Positions 1 to 11,957 of a stretch of 64,000 nucleotides of DNA are shown one piece after another. Made by a program: the position numbers and the translations under genes. Source of the stretch: Lactarius indigo (taxonomy: Eukaryota > Basidiomycota > Agaricomycetes > Russulales > Russulaceae). Under the pieces are notes generated by a model. The model saw only the letters and a program-made list of their open reading frames with translations. It did not search any database and was not told the origin of the DNA. The stretch spans positions 589,501 through 653,500 of the forward strand of contig JAFKAC010000033.1 of NCBI GenBank assembly GCA_025766275.1. Reading direction: 5' to 3'. Numbering within the stretch: the first letter of the stretch is position 1; each line of letters opens with the position of its first letter.

Positions 1-1
1 A

Positions 2-2941
2 GCGGCCAAAAGACCCCAGAAAACCTTCGAAGAGATGGTCCCGGAAGAATACCGGAGGCATCAGAAAGTTTTCAGTGAGGAAGCGTCCCAGCGCTTTCCC
101 CCCTCACGCCCGTGGGACCACGCCATCGATCTGATCCCAACTGCCCCTGAGACAATGGATTGCAAAGTATACCCACTCACAATCCCGGAAAACGAAAAAT
201 TAACAGAATTCGTAACCGAACACCTGGAAAAGAAGTACATCCAACCGTCCAAGTCTCCTTACGCATCACCCTTCTTTTTCATCAAAAAGAAGGACGGGAA
301 ATTACGCCCGGTACAGGACTACCGCCGTCTCAACGAACTAACCGTAAAAAATCACTACCCACTCCCCCTAATCCCCGAACTTATCGACAAGATCCGAGAA
401 GCAAGGCTTTACTCGAAGCTTGACATCCGATGGGGATACAATAACGTTCGAATCAAACAGGGGGACGAATGGAAGGCGGCGTTCAAGACAAACCAGGGGT
501 TATTCGAACCACGAGTCATGTTTTTCGGCCTCACAAACTCCCCTAGCACCTTCCAAACTATGATGGACACTATCTTTCGGGAGCTGGTGCTGACAGGAGA
601 AGTAATTGTCTACATGGACGACATCCTAATCGCGACCTCAGACGACCGCACCCACCACAGAATGGTATTACACCAAGTCCTCGACCTCTGCGACAAACAC
701 AACCTATACATCAAACCGGAAAAATGCGTGTTTGAAGTCCATGAGGTGGAATACCTGGGGCTAATCATCGGGTACGGTCAACTGCGAATGGACCCAGTCA
801 AAGTACAAGGAGTCCGAGAATGGAAGGCGCCGACATCACTCAAAGAAGTACGAGCCTTCCTAGGATTCTGCAATTTCTACCGGCGATTTATACGGGGGTT
901 CTCTACAATTGCAAGACCCCTCCACGATCTCACAAAGAAAGACGTCCCCTGGGAATGGACGGAAGCCAGACAAAAGGCCTTCGACACCATCAAAGAACGA
1001 ATCAGTTCGGAACCGGTCCTACTATTCCCGAAACTAGATCAACCCTTTGAAATCGAAGTTGATGCTTCAAGTTACGCCCTAGGGGCCGTCTTAAACCAGA
1101 AGGGAGGGGATGACAAGATGCATCCGGTCGCATTTTATTCCGAATCCCTCTCGGAAGCCGAACGCAATTACGACATCTACGATAGGGAACTACTCGCGAT
1201 TGTAAAAGCGTTACGCACTTGGCGAACATACCTCGTGGGATCCCCCCATCTAATAACGATCCATACAGACCACGCCAACCTACAATACTGGAAAGAACCC
1301 AGGAAAATCAGTTGACGAGTAGCACGGGAGTTTCAAGAACTGTCGGAGTACAACTTTATACTCAAACATATCCCTGGTACCAAGAATACGCAAGCAGATT
1401 CCTTATCGAGAAGGCCGGATTATGATGACGGCACCAGCGACAATGATCACGTCACAGTACTCCCGGACGACGTATTTCTCAAAGTCACCCAAACGTCCAT
1501 GCACGACATGGATATATGGACTCAAATCGCACAAAACATGGACGAAGCAGCACTCCTCCCATGGATCGAACCCCACAACCTAAAGAAACACAATGGGTTG
1601 TGGTGGAAGGGCGACGCTCTCGTTGTTGTGGGAAACAACGAACTTAAAAGGGGGGTAATCACCTTTTTCCACGATACTCCAAGCGCAGGACACCCAGGAA
1701 TTACAAACACTCTAGAGCTATTACGACGCGATTTCTGGTGGCCCAACATGCGTAAAGACGTGGAAGCCTACGTTAAGGGGTGCGCAACATGTCAAAGCAA
1801 CAAAATCAATCATCACCGACAGAAGCCCCACTTATTTCCCATCACCACCGAGCCATCAGCCGAACCGTTTGAAGTGGTAGCCATGGACTTCATAGTCAAA
1901 CTCCCAATATCAAAAGGGTTTGACTCAATCCTCACCGTCACGGACCACGACTGCTCGAAAGCGGCAATATTCATACCGTGTAACGAAACCATAACGTCGG
2001 AAGGCGTGGCAAAACTTTATCTCCAACATGTCTATCCCCACTACGGCCTACCCCGAAGAATCATATCCGATCGAGATCCAAGATTCGCGTCTATGTTTAT
2101 GCGACAATTGTGCAAAACACTGGGGATACAGCAAAACGTATCATCAGCGTATCACCCGCAAATGGACGGACAATCAGAACGAACAAACCAATGGTTGGAA
2201 CAATACTTACGACATTGGTGTAACATGCAACAGGACAACTGGGTGGAATTCTTACCCATGGCACAATTCGCTCACAATTCTTGGAGAAACGCCACCACCC
2301 GGCATTCCCCCTTTTCTCTCATTATGGGGTGGGAACCACGAACTGTGTGGACACCAAAACCATCACACAGTCCCGCGGTGGATCAAAGATTGGAAGAATT
2401 GCAGATACTCCGACAACATGCACAAGATAGCATCAAACACGCACAACACCTCATGGCCCAACGAGGAAAAACAGGGTTCACACCTTATCAGCAAGGGGAT
2501 CAGGTATGGCTAGAAGGGACCAATCTCCGTACCTTCTATCCCACAAGCAAATTAGCCCCGAAGCGGTACGGACCCTTTAACATCGTCAAGGTTCTATCAG
2601 ACGTTTCATATGAATTGGAACTTCCGGCATCATGGAAAATACACCCAGTGTTCCACGCGAACCTTCTGACGCCATACAAAGAAACGGAGATGCATGGCGC
2701 AAACTATACCCGACCTCCGCCGGACCTTATCGATGGAGAAGAGGAGTATGAAGTGGAGCGAATCGAAGACGCCCAGGAACGGGGAAGAGGGCGCAAACTC
2801 CACTACCTAGTAAAGTGGAAAGGATTCCCACCAAGCGACAATACATGGGAACCCGCAACAAACATGACCCACGCCACAGACGTCATCAAAGACTTCTACC
2901 AACGATATCCGACCGCCAAAGGGGCTGGACGAACGATATAA
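2..2941 (+). pseudogene. Ty3/gypsy pol of element A: reverse transcriptase, RNase H, integrase, chromodomain
   Basis: One reading frame, open at the window edge, with a single in-frame TGA at 1313-1315. It encodes the copying and integration enzymes of a chromovirus-type LTR retrotransposon. Visible in order: RT with the catalytic YMDD at about 611-622 and FGLTNSPSTFQ just before it; RNase H from about 1050 (EVDASSYALGAVL, TDHANLQYW); integrase HHCC zinc motif at about 1670-1800 (ending CATCQSNK); integrase core with MDFIVKLP, SDRDPRF and the downstream Glu in GQSERTNQW; a C-terminal chromodomain at about 2745-2900 (LVKWKGFPPSDNTWEP). Element D has KISRRVARE where A reads KIS-stop-RVARE, so the stop is a lost Arg codon (CGA to TGA). 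The natural stop is TAA at 2939-2941. The 5' LTR, gag and protease lie outside the window. Confidence 0.93.
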
Positions 2942-2982
2942 GAATACCCCTCGTTCACAGTCCCGCACATCCCAACGCAACA

Positions 2983-4431
2983 ATGACCGACACCCCAGTA
3001 TTCGACACCACCTTCGTCAACATCCTCAGCAACCCCCAACTCGAAGCCGCCCTCGAACGAGGGATTGTCACCCTCGACCTCACCAGCATTCCCCGTCTAT
3101 CACCACCACCGTCTCCCCAACACGTTACCATTGCCACCCCCATCCCTATCGAACGAGAACCCGGGGAACTTACCCCGTCAACACCAGAGGAAGGGCAATA
3201 CTCTCCAACACCACCTCCTCAGCAACAGTCGACTCCTCCACCAGAACCACGACCTCAATCACCACCATCTTCCCCATCGTCCACGCCACCTCCACCTCTA
3301 GAACCGTTTACCCCGGTCCGCGTCCACACCCCCATTGACTACGACCGACCCGATTCCCCTCCTAACGACACAGATGATCCAGGCGCCCCATTCTTTCCAA
3401 ACCTTCCTGGCACCCCCAAGTATTACCCATTACAGATCCCACTACCAGACGGTGGATCTAACCCAGCGAAGTATATTTACTATCGCAAGGGATTCACCGA
3501 AGTAGTGGGGACAATGGGCATGGGACAACCTCACTATGGAGAGGAGGTTTACCTCTCGTCACTTCGGCCAAACGTCTCGGCGCCCCCCTTCACAGCGGAA
3601 CAACTGCAGTTCTTTGACCCTCACGACATCCGCGCCTGTGCTCTGGATGAAACACTCATAGAGCTTAACTCACCTCGCCTCACGGCTGAGATCACTAGGC
3701 TAAGGACGGGACTCCTGGCGCTCAAAGAACTCGACGAGAAGTACGAAAAGTTGGAGGAGGACACGCGCAAGCTACGAGCGGAGCGGCTCACGGTCGACCT
3801 GATGCTAGCCAGTACCAAGAGGCGCCTTCAGTACGCAGGAGCGCTGGCTACCATCGGCAACGAATATGCGCGTATGACGGCCCTACCAGCCCCACTTCGC
3901 CACTCCCGTTACGCCATCCCATTCTCCCCACGACGCGGAGGACCATTAGAGTTTCCCCGCCTCGCTGACAAACCCCACCGCCGACGCTGCTACCACTGCA
4001 ACAGCCCCCATCATATCGTACGCGACTGTCCCACCAGACCACGGCCCACCTGTCGACACTGCCAAAGCCAGGAACACCAATCCTATCGATGCATATTCCG
4101 TCGTGCTGGTATGGTCGAAGAAGTGATCACGACCCATCAGGCAGACGAACGCATACGGCAAGCAGTGGCTGCGGAGGCCACCACTTCCTTTACCGTCCCT
4201 GAACCACCAACGATCGCGGCCCACACCAAAGGAAGGTGGTGCGGGCGGTGCTTTCGCACCGATGCCAATCACGACGAGATCAGGTGCCCACAGTACGAAA
4301 TGTGTCGCAAGTGCGGCAAACGCGGACCCTTCCTCTTCCTCAAAACGCATTACTGTCGACTCGACGTTTCTCCGTGGCCGGAGAATGACCTCGATGCTGA
4401 CATCTATGACCTCATAGACCCGGAATCTTGA
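2983..4431 (+). CDS. Element A third ORF after integrase: proline-rich protein with tandem zinc knuckles
   Basis: An intact ORF of about 482 residues starting at ATG 2983, 41 nt after the pol stop and in a different frame. N-terminal third: a conserved start (TPVFDTTFVN) and a Pro/Ser/Thr-rich stretch. Middle: a folded-looking block (YPLQIPLPDGG, KYIYYRKGF, GEEVYLSSLRPNV) followed by RLTAEITRLRTG and a charged likely coiled coil. C-terminus: CYHCNSPHHIVRDC (C-x2-C-x4-H-x4-C), a second similar finger CRHCQSQEHQSYRC, then two more Cys/His clusters. It lies where env would lie in a retrovirus, but I see no signal peptide or membrane segment. Element D has the same ORF and families 2 and 3 have a related region fused to pol. 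Function unknown; the knuckles suggest nucleic-acid binding. Confidence 0.85.
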   Translation: MTDTPVFDTTFVNILSNPQLEAALERGIVTLDLTSIPRLSPPPSPQHVTIATPIPIEREPGELTPSTPEEGQYSPTPPPQQQSTPPPEPRPQSPPSSPSSTPPPPLEPFTPVRVHTPIDYDRPDSPPNDTDDPGAPFFPNLPGTPKYYPLQIPLPDGGSNPAKYIYYRKGFTEVVGTMGMGQPHYGEEVYLSSLRPNVSAPPFTAEQLQFFDPHDIRACALDETLIELNSPRLTAEITRLRTGLLALKELDEKYEKLEEDTRKLRAERLTVDLMLASTKRRLQYAGALATIGNEYARMTALPAPLRHSRYAIPFSPRRGGPLEFPRLADKPHRRRCYHCNSPHHIVRDCPTRPRPTCRHCQSQEHQSYRCIFRRAGMVEEVITTHQADERIRQAVAAEATTSFTVPEPPTIAAHTKGRWCGRCFRTDANHDEIRCPQYEMCRKCGKRGPFLFLKTHYCRLDVSPWPENDLDADIYDLIDPES

Positions 4432-4452
4432 AGTCGAGGCGTCTTCAGACCA

Positions 4453-4465
4453 AGACGGGGGGTAA
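4453..4465 (+). other. Polypurine tract of element A
   Basis: A purine-rich run with a GGGGGG core ends directly against the 3' LTR. This is the expected primer site for plus-strand DNA synthesis; the same tract precedes the LTR of element D on the other strand (28659-28670). Confidence 0.7.
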
Positions 4466-5033
4466 TGTTACGATTCTCTTGGACTCGTCTCTTTTCTTAC
4501 TATTATTCCCTTCCCACACTATATGAGCCCTGTACGACTACGCGGACGTTACGATTACCCGGTTTCCATCACGCGCCTTGCTTATCGACGTTCTCTTCTG
4601 ATAAAGCTTGACATGTGCTAGTTTCCGACCTGTTCCCTCTCACGCGCGACCCCGCGTGATTCTCCATTATCCTCGATATAGCCTTGCCTTGTTCCCTATA
4701 TGTCCCCTCCTTTCTTCCCCGGATTGGCGATGGCGCCATCTATTTGTAATGACCATACAGTGTGATCTCTATTTAACCCTAGTCATACCTAGCTTGTACG
4801 GTAGACTAGACTTCTTGTGTAAAACTACACTCGTCTATGCGGAGTCTCCTCGTTCCCCGACCCTTGTCTTCGCTAGACCTTCGAGTCTTAGCTCCCCTCT
4901 ATAGTCCAAGTGACGTGCGTCCTTGTGACTCTTGTGCATCATTCCTACTGAAGTCGAGCCTTTGAGCTTTGACTACCGAGCGACAGACTGACTTAGTACA
5001 GGTCGTACTCAACGCCCCTGTAGTGGCGTTACA
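4466..5033 (+). repeat. 3' LTR of element A (family 1)
   Basis: A 568-bp LTR starting TGTTACG and ending GTTACA, homologous to the two LTRs of element D. It holds a TATTTAA box at 4770-4776 and, 33 nt after the first base of that box, the 11-mer AGACTAGACTT (4803-4813). That 11-mer is the complement of the primer-binding site of element D, so it is the predicted start of the RNA. The matching 5' LTR lies before the window, so the target duplication cannot be checked here. Confidence 0.9.
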
Positions 5034-6365
5034 CCGTTAACAGCGAAGCGAAGATGTCCATAAGTGGTTACAATTCTCCTGTCCAAGAAGTCTTGGATCT
5101 CTAGGGTCACTAGAGAGTCAATATACCCGGCCCTATGAATGTTAGTGAGGGGGGCGAAAACACGCCGCAGTCCTTCCCTGAAGTTGTAGCGCACAGTTCC
5201 AAAGGGGGTGTCAGGGGAAGGGAGGTCGTAAATGGCTTTGGAACAAATGTATAGGGGAGGGAAGTTGGGGTGTTGAGAGGGATCAACGATGCGAGGGAAA
5301 AGGGTGTAAACGTGAGGGGGGAGGAGACGGAAAGGGGTGACGGAAGGAAAGACTGGGGGATAGTTGGCAAGGGTGGTTGCAAGGGGAACTTTAGTGATTA
5401 GTTCCCGAAGTGTAGTAGAGGCGACCCGCCAAGACTCTCCTTGGGGAGTGATGATGGCGATGTAAAGATGGGGGTGTTCTCCTTGGTGAAGGAGACAGGG
5501 GGGAGCTTGATAGGCAGCAGCGGCAGCAGGAGGGATATTCTCCTGGTTGGGGTGTGGGACAAAGGGGGCTTGCTCAGCTACCCTTTCGTAGTTAATAGGG
5601 GAGTCGGGGGTGGGGGGACGTGAGGCAACTGGAGGAGGTGAGGGAGAAGGAGGGCGCGGAGGAGTATCAACAGGTAACGAAGGAGAGGCACGAGGGGTAG
5701 TTGCCGCGTGGGAAGGAAGAGGGGGACGAGGTGTGGGAAGACAAATGGGGGGCGCAGACTCGGCGCGTGGTTCAGGGGAAGGAGTGCGAGAGAGCTCAAC
5801 TATGTTTCCGTTGAGGTCTACTATCTCGAGCACTTCTTCGTAGAATTGTGCGGTACTGGGTGAGGTAGAACGAGGGGAGGGATGAGGGGTGGCTTCGGGG
5901 TCAGGGTAAACTAACTCTGGGGTGACTTCCCAACTTTCTAGGATGGGGGAAGGGATGACAGGGGGGGAGAAGCTTGGAGTGGGAAGAGGAATGTAAGGGG
6001 GATCTGGAAGACGAGAGGTGGATGCAACAGGAGAGCGAGTAAAATAGAATCGAGGGGGCTACCCTGGAAATGGTCATATTCCTGGTAGCTGCAGGAATCT
6101 CCATCCCAATGTCCAAACTGCGAAAAGTCGTAGTCTGAATCCACTGGAAGAGCCTGAGGTCAGTCTATTAAAGAGACTGTCCAAGTGTGGTGAACTCACT
6201 GTCACTCGACAGCGAGGGATACAGTTGAAGACGACGGCGGGCGAGATGGAGACGGAGAGAGCGTTGAAGGGGGCGAAGAGGAGGCGTCTTGGCTCGAAGA
6301 GGATAGTGGCACACACAGGGTGGGGCACTCGAAGGAGCTGTGAGGCAAGAGAGGGAAGATGTCAC
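5034..6365 (-). pseudogene. Proline-rich gene of unknown function cut by element A
   Basis: The minus strand is open from about 6064 down to the LTR of element A at 5034, where the reading frame runs into LTR sequence and stops, so the 3' end is missing. The protein is rich in Pro/Ser/Thr (many SP, PP and TP), then has a more ordered part (LYIAIITPQGESW, YTLFPRIVDPSQ, PLYICSKAIYDL). Upstream there are exon-like pieces: one up to about 6365, a GTGAGT donor near 6194 and a CTGACCTCAG acceptor near 6157, then a piece reading DSDYDFSQFGHWDGD. I could not join that piece in frame to the long exon: a TAG lies at the junction near 6066. It faintly resembles the post-integrase ORFs nearby (Pro-rich then globular), so it may be a retroelement ORF rather than a host gene. 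Confidence 0.45.
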
Positions 6366-6405
6366 AAGTGGACAGTCTGAGGGACTGTTCGATAGATTGT
6401 GCTAG

Positions 6406-6413
6406 CTTATATA
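6406..6413 (-). promoter_or_regulatory. TATA box for the cut proline-rich gene
   Basis: TATATAAG on the minus strand, about 40 nt upstream of the first exon-like sequence of the minus-strand gene. The spacing fits a core promoter. Confidence 0.4.
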
Positions 6414-6753
6414 CTACAGGGGGTGGTCTGTGCGTAGGTTTAGGGCAGGCTTAGGGCCTGTTCACGAGTGCTGCGCAATACTGCGGATTGGAATATTCTA
6501 GAGACTAGTTATTAATACTGCCCAATCAGAATAAGGGATAAGCATGGTACGACTGCGCCGCAGTCAATGACGCCATATTGCGCCATAGTGGTGTGATTCC
6601 GCAGCAGCTGTGGAACCCATGATTAGAACACGTGTTCCTTGTGACTTGGTTGATTATCTTCATTGATTGATAAACAATCAACCGTTGATTGATACATGTG
6701 CATGTACACATGTGACTTGGAAGGACAGAGTAATCACGTGACACATCATGTGA
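6414..6753. other. Intergenic stretch without a recognised gene
   Basis: About 340 bp between the TATA box and the left target duplication of element B. It holds short inverted repeats (TTGATTGATAAACAATCAA-like, and ACATGTGCATGTACACATGT) but no ORF that I would call a gene. It is the presumed upstream region of the minus-strand gene. Confidence 0.5.
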
Positions 6754-6758
6754 CCATC

Positions 6759-7200
6759 TGTAACGCTGTCACAGCGTTAGCCCGACTTGAGCTTGGTAAA
6801 GGTGACTTTGGTGACTTAGCTGATCACGCCCCGAGGCGTATGGCACGAAGGCTTTCCTAGACGTTCGAAGACGCTAATATAACAGCAGTCCTCTATACCA
6901 GTGATAGAGGCGAGAGAGTATAGAGACAAAGAAGTGACGATTGAAGAAGACCAAGATGGCGTATCTTGGTCTTTCGCAGCTACCTTAAATACAAGAAAAG
7001 CAGGCTTTCAAGCGCTGCTATGAGTCACAGTAATGTAGCGTCCGACGTATCGCGTAAGTAGCGCAATCCTAATACTACTACTACTTGTACTAGGATCGAG
7101 TCATCCTTCAACTTCTAACACCGATCGTAAACTCCAAGTCCGTGACTAATCTACCTTACCGCCGTAGCCACAACCGGTACAGTAAGGGTCAACCGTAACA
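6759..7200 (-). repeat. 3' LTR of element B
   Basis: 442 bp, ends TG...CA in element sense. It contains a perfect 11-bp inverted repeat around a 5-bp loop (6947-6973), which gives the predicted RNA start on its second arm. Near identical to 13956-14397. Confidence 0.97.
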
Positions 7201-7230
7201 TCACCCCCTTTTCAGCATGAGACCCCAGAC

Positions 7231-10200
7231 TCACCGGAAGTCCCGTGCCGTCCAAGTCGACTGCTCCTCGCTAATCCTCTCGAACACATTGGCCCTCTCC
7301 AGTCAGTAAATGCAGTCCCTCTTGTCGTCCCTAGCCGACAAGCGCATGGCCTGGAGCTGGCGGATGCAGGCGGCAAGCCTCTCTTCTTCGTATGCGGCCG
7401 CCCGATAACACGTCACCTCCGCAGTCAGGGATTCATCCCCAATGCGGTGCAGTGCGCGATCGGTGATCTTGTCGGAGGCGAGGATGACTAAATCCTCATG
7501 GGCGATGAAGGCGCGTCCCGCAGCCGATAGCATCGGATGGGCGTAGAGAGGTTTGCCGTAGAGATGGGGGGAACCGGGAATAAGCCCCAACACAAAGGGA
7601 TTCGCACCTCCTACGATCTGAATGTGACTGGCGTTTCTTTCTACGCCATCAGGCCCGGTGATGGGGAAGTGAATGTAATGGGGCTGTCGATTCGCCCTGA
7701 ACCCTTCAGGCGCAAGGACCTGCGTGGGGTCGTCATCGTGCGTAATGGGGGTGTGAAGTGCGATGCTGGGCAATCGCACACGTCCTCGAGACATGGCGGT
7801 TCCGTCGGTGTGAACGAGCCATGGGGTGATTCGGGAATTAGTAGGGTGGCTGTGCGTTCGAAGGAGGGGGTGTCTGACCGGGTAGTAATCCTCGTCGTCA
7901 GCGTAAGCCTCGTCATTAGGGAGCGCTGCCTGCGCTGCCGCAACTCGCTCAACCTCCTCTGTGCTAAGCGCAGTTGTTCGTCGGCCCACTCCTTCGCCAT
8001 CCTCCGCCAGTCCTCCGCTGCTTCTAACTCCTGTTGGGTCTTCGAGGGGGCAGTCGACAGGGAGAATTCCCCTAGTGCCGATGAGGTCGTCACCTGGGGG
8101 GATGATGGCGACGGGTTCTCGATTACCATTGTCATCTTGGAAGATGTGAGGGACGGCATGCTGCTGCTCGTCGTTGGGCTGGCGAGTCGGGTTGGGGAAC
8201 CTCTGTAGGACACTAGCCCACTCTTGAGCGGTGATATGCCCGGCTCGCATGTTTGCAGGTGTGTACAGAGTGAGCTGGACCTGTTGAACCACGGTTTCTT
8301 CGTCGTCTTCGATGAGGTTGGCGGTGTCTTGTGCGACTTGGTCGAGGAGGATCGCCGTGGTGACATGTCTAAGAGGAGAGGTGGGCATAGAAGTACGAGA
8401 GGATCGGAGGTGGGAGTGATACTCTCCCTGGTTATCCTCGGACTGGCTTTTAAGGTATTGCACACCTGTTCGGCCCGCTTGGTACTTCTCTATCGCTTCT
8501 GGGGCAAACACGTCGTCCTTGTCGACCCACTGGTTCTCCGAGTCTGGATAGCCCTTCCATTTGATGAGGTATTGCAGTTTCCGTCTTCTGCTGAAGTGCC
8601 GAGAGTCCAGAACGGCCTCAACTTCGTACTCCTCTTCACCTTCCACGAGATCCGGTGGTGGTCTTGGGAAATTTTCGCTGTGGAAGGTTGTATTTTTGTA
8701 CGGTGTGAGAAGATCAATATGGAACACTGGATGGATGCTCCACTGCGTGGGAAGTTCGAGACGATAATTGTATGGGGACATCACCTGCACTATCTTAAAC
8801 GGTCCGTGGCGTCGCGCCGCTAGTTTTGCCGTGGGTTGATTGGTTCGGAGGTGTTTTCCTTCTAGCCATACTTGGTCACCGATCTGATAACGCAGGGTGT
8901 TTTTGTGCCGGACCCAGTTATCTTGTGCCTTCTTGATAAGGTCCTGAGCAAGTTGACACGCTTCCTTCAGCTGCGTTAGTCTGGTGATCACATTAGGAAT
9001 TGGGGATGGCTTATCCGTCCAATCAGCCGTTGGGTTGTATCCCATCAGAAGCATGAACGGCGATTGTTTCGTATGCTCGTGGGGCCAGTTGTTGTGAGCG
9101 AATTCTGCTATGGGGAGATACTCCGCCCAATTATCTTGACGCTCATTAGCCCAAAAACGTAGATATTGTTCGAGCCATTGATTCGTTCGCTCAGACTGCC
9201 CATCGGTGTGTGGGTGATAGGCCATGGAAATGTTTTGTTGGATGCCCAGTATGCGGCACACTTCTCGTGTGAACTTGGAAGTAAATTGGGGGTCGCGGTC
9301 ACTGATGATTTTACGCGGTAGCCCGAATCGTCTGAACACGTGATTGACATACAAGATTGCGGTTCCCTCCGCCGTAATTTCTTCATTACATGGGATGAAC
9401 ACGGATGCCTTACTGCAGTCGTGGTCGGTGACAGTCAGAATACTGTCATAGGACTGCGAGGTTGGTAGTTTGGTAATGAAGTCTAGGGCGATGGTGTGAA
9501 ACGGGGGAGCATCCGTGGTGGCCGTAATCGGGTGTAGTGGGGCGCGAGTGGGTCTGGTGTTAACTTTGTTTCGCTGGCAGTCAGCGCACCCCATGACATA
9601 CTCATACACATCTCAGCGAATGCTTGGCCACCAATGATGTCGTTCCACAATTCGTTGAGTTCGGCTTATTCCCGGATGTCCGTGTACTGGTGGGTCGTGA
9701 TGATCTTGTATGATAGCCCGATAGGTCGCCATGGGCCCCGTGACCACTAGTCGCCCATCCTTGTACCATTCTCCCTCTATCTTTTTGAGGCGATGAGTGT
9801 CAACCCAGGTTTTGATCACGGCTGGATCTTGTCGTCGTCTCGGTGGTTGCATCATCGGATGGATTTCCAGGGTGCGTGCAACATTAGCGGCTCATACGAA
9901 CACTTCTGGAGGTAAGACAACCACACCTTGGTTATCTTCTTCTCCTTGGTCGTAATCTGGTCGTCTTGATAGCGCGTCTGCTCTGCTGTTGTTTTTCCCT
10001 TTGATATGGTGGATCTCAAAATCGTACTCCATCAATTCCAGCACTTCCCAGGCGACCCTTCGACTGATCTTCTGCAGCGTCTTCCAATACTGCAGGTTTA
10101 AATGGTCCGAGAATATTTTGATCTTGTGTGGGGACCCTGCGAGTAAGGGGCACCAGTGCCGAAGGGCTTTTACAATGGCGAGAAGTTCTAAGTCGTAAAT

Positions 10201-11957
10201 GTCGTAGTTGCGCTCTGCTTCACTCAGCGTCACTGAGTAGTATCCTATTGGGTGCTTGCGCCTGTCATGTTTCTTTTGTAAGAGGACTGCGCCTACCGCG
10301 AATCCGGAGGCGTCGACCTCCAATTCAAATTGCTCTTGCAGATTGGGGTGTGCCAACACTGGCTCTTCGGTAACGAGGCGTTTGAGTGTTTTAAACGCCC
10401 GGTCTTCTTCTTCTGTCCACCGCCATTCAGTATCTTTTCTTGTGAGCCGATTGAGCGGCCGGGCGTGTGTGGCGAAACCTCGGATGAATAAGCGGTAAAA
10501 GTTGCAGAAACCTAGAAAAGAGCGTACGTCCCTAACTTTCGTTGGCGTGGGCCAGTCCTTGATACCTCAAACTTTTACCGGGTCCATGCGAGTTACCCCC
10601 TTTTCAAGGATTACCCCCAGGTAATCCATCCAAGGTTGGTGGAAGAGGCATTTCTCGAGTTTGAAGTATAGGTCATGTTCCTGGGCGACGCGAAGGACAT
10701 CCGTGACCGCAGCAATGTGGTCCATGGAGGTGTGGCCCTCTCGCGTTGCAATCCCGATGTCGTCCATGTAAACTCGAATAATGGTGCCGCGGAGTTCATG
10801 TTTTGCTATGGTATCCCGATAAATGTGGTTCATCATCATTTGGAAGGTCGCCAGTGAATTTGTGAGACCAAAGAACATGACCGTTGGCTCAAAGAGACCA
10901 AACTTGGTTTTAAAGGCCGCTTTTTCCTGATCGCCATCGCGAATGCGGACGTTGTTGTACCCCCAGTGGATGTCGAGCTTGGTGTAAATATGCACGTTGC
11001 TGAGGTCATAAATAAGATCTTGAATAAGGGGTAGGGGGTATTGATTGTGTATGGTATGAGAATTGATCACCCGATAATCCTGTACCGGGCGTAGTTTCCC
11101 ATCCTTCTTTTTAATGAAGAAGAAGGATGATGCGTACAGGGAAATGGAGGGACATAGATATCCCTGCTTAAGTTTTTCGTCGAGAAATTCTTTGAGTTTG
11201 CTCTCTTCTTCCTGCATCAGCGGGTATATTTTGCAGTCTATTGCTGACGGGGCGTTTGGTTTAAAGTCAATGGCGTGGTCCCATGGTCTGGCGGGAGGAA
11301 AGCGCTGGGATGCTTCTTCGCTGAAGAGCGTCTGGAACGCTTGATATACTGCAGGCAGTTCTACAGGTGGTTCATCTCCCTTGGCTTGAATCGCCAGTTC
11401 TGTGGACGTCGTGGCACGTAGACATGCTTCTTCTAAATCTGCGACTATTTCTTCCTTTCGTTCTTCAGTGAGCGTGGTGGCAATAACGGTATGGTGGTGA
11501 TGACTATCCTGCGTACTAATCACCACTGGCATGACTTCTTCGTGTATCACCGCGTCGTGCCAGTTGATAGTTGGCTCGTAGGTCGCCAACCATGGGTATC
11601 CTAATACGATTTCTTCATCTCCAAGATCCGTTACAAGGAATCGCATTGTCCTGTGGTATCCTTTGGTATATACATCAAGGTCGGTGAAGTGAGTAATGGA
11701 CCCAGCTTTGTTTTCCGTTTGATCGATATTCCAAATCTTTCTCGGCTGGGCTAATGACTGTGTGCCAATACCCATCTTCTTTATGAATTTTGGATGTATA
11801 AAGTTGTCGGTGGCTCCTGAGTCCACCAGTGCCCTTATGTCGGCCATTCGGTAATTCGTGCATATTGAGACTGGAATTCGAAGGGAACGAAAGCGCGTCA
11901 TGATTACAGAATTACAATTTAAAGCCCTCACCCAGGCCGATGGGTTCAGGCGCTCCG
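7231..11957 (-). pseudogene. Element B pol: protease, RT, RNase H, integrase, chromodomain and post-integrase domain
   Basis: One continuous frame, entered by a -1 shift from gag near 11957-11964 and ending at TGA 7233-7231. Protease has the active-site LVDSGATDNFI (about 11815-11845). RT has YMDD in VYMDDIGIA; RNase H has EVDASGFAVGAVL; integrase has CADCQRNK, LDFITKLP, SDRDPQF and GQSERTNQW; a chromodomain (LIKWKGYPDSENQW) follows. A further stretch of about 400 residues continues without a break: a Pro/Ser-poor acidic linker, then HIQIVGG, GSPHLYGKPLYAHP and ESLTAEVTCYRAA with a likely coiled coil at the end. Internal stops, all TGA: 10569-10567, 9894-9892, 9615-9613 and 7305-7303. Element C lacks the last of these, showing that the protein normally runs on to 7231. 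Confidence 0.93.

Noticed and set aside
2983..4431. An env-like fusion glycoprotein in element A
   Set aside because: The position fits, but there is no signal peptide, membrane segment or furin-like site, and the protein ends in zinc knuckles.
7537..8823. Plus-strand ORFs of 199-223 codons opposite the pol of element B
   Set aside because: They lie antisense to recognisable integrase and C-terminal pol sequence and have no motifs. Similar shadows lie opposite C and F.
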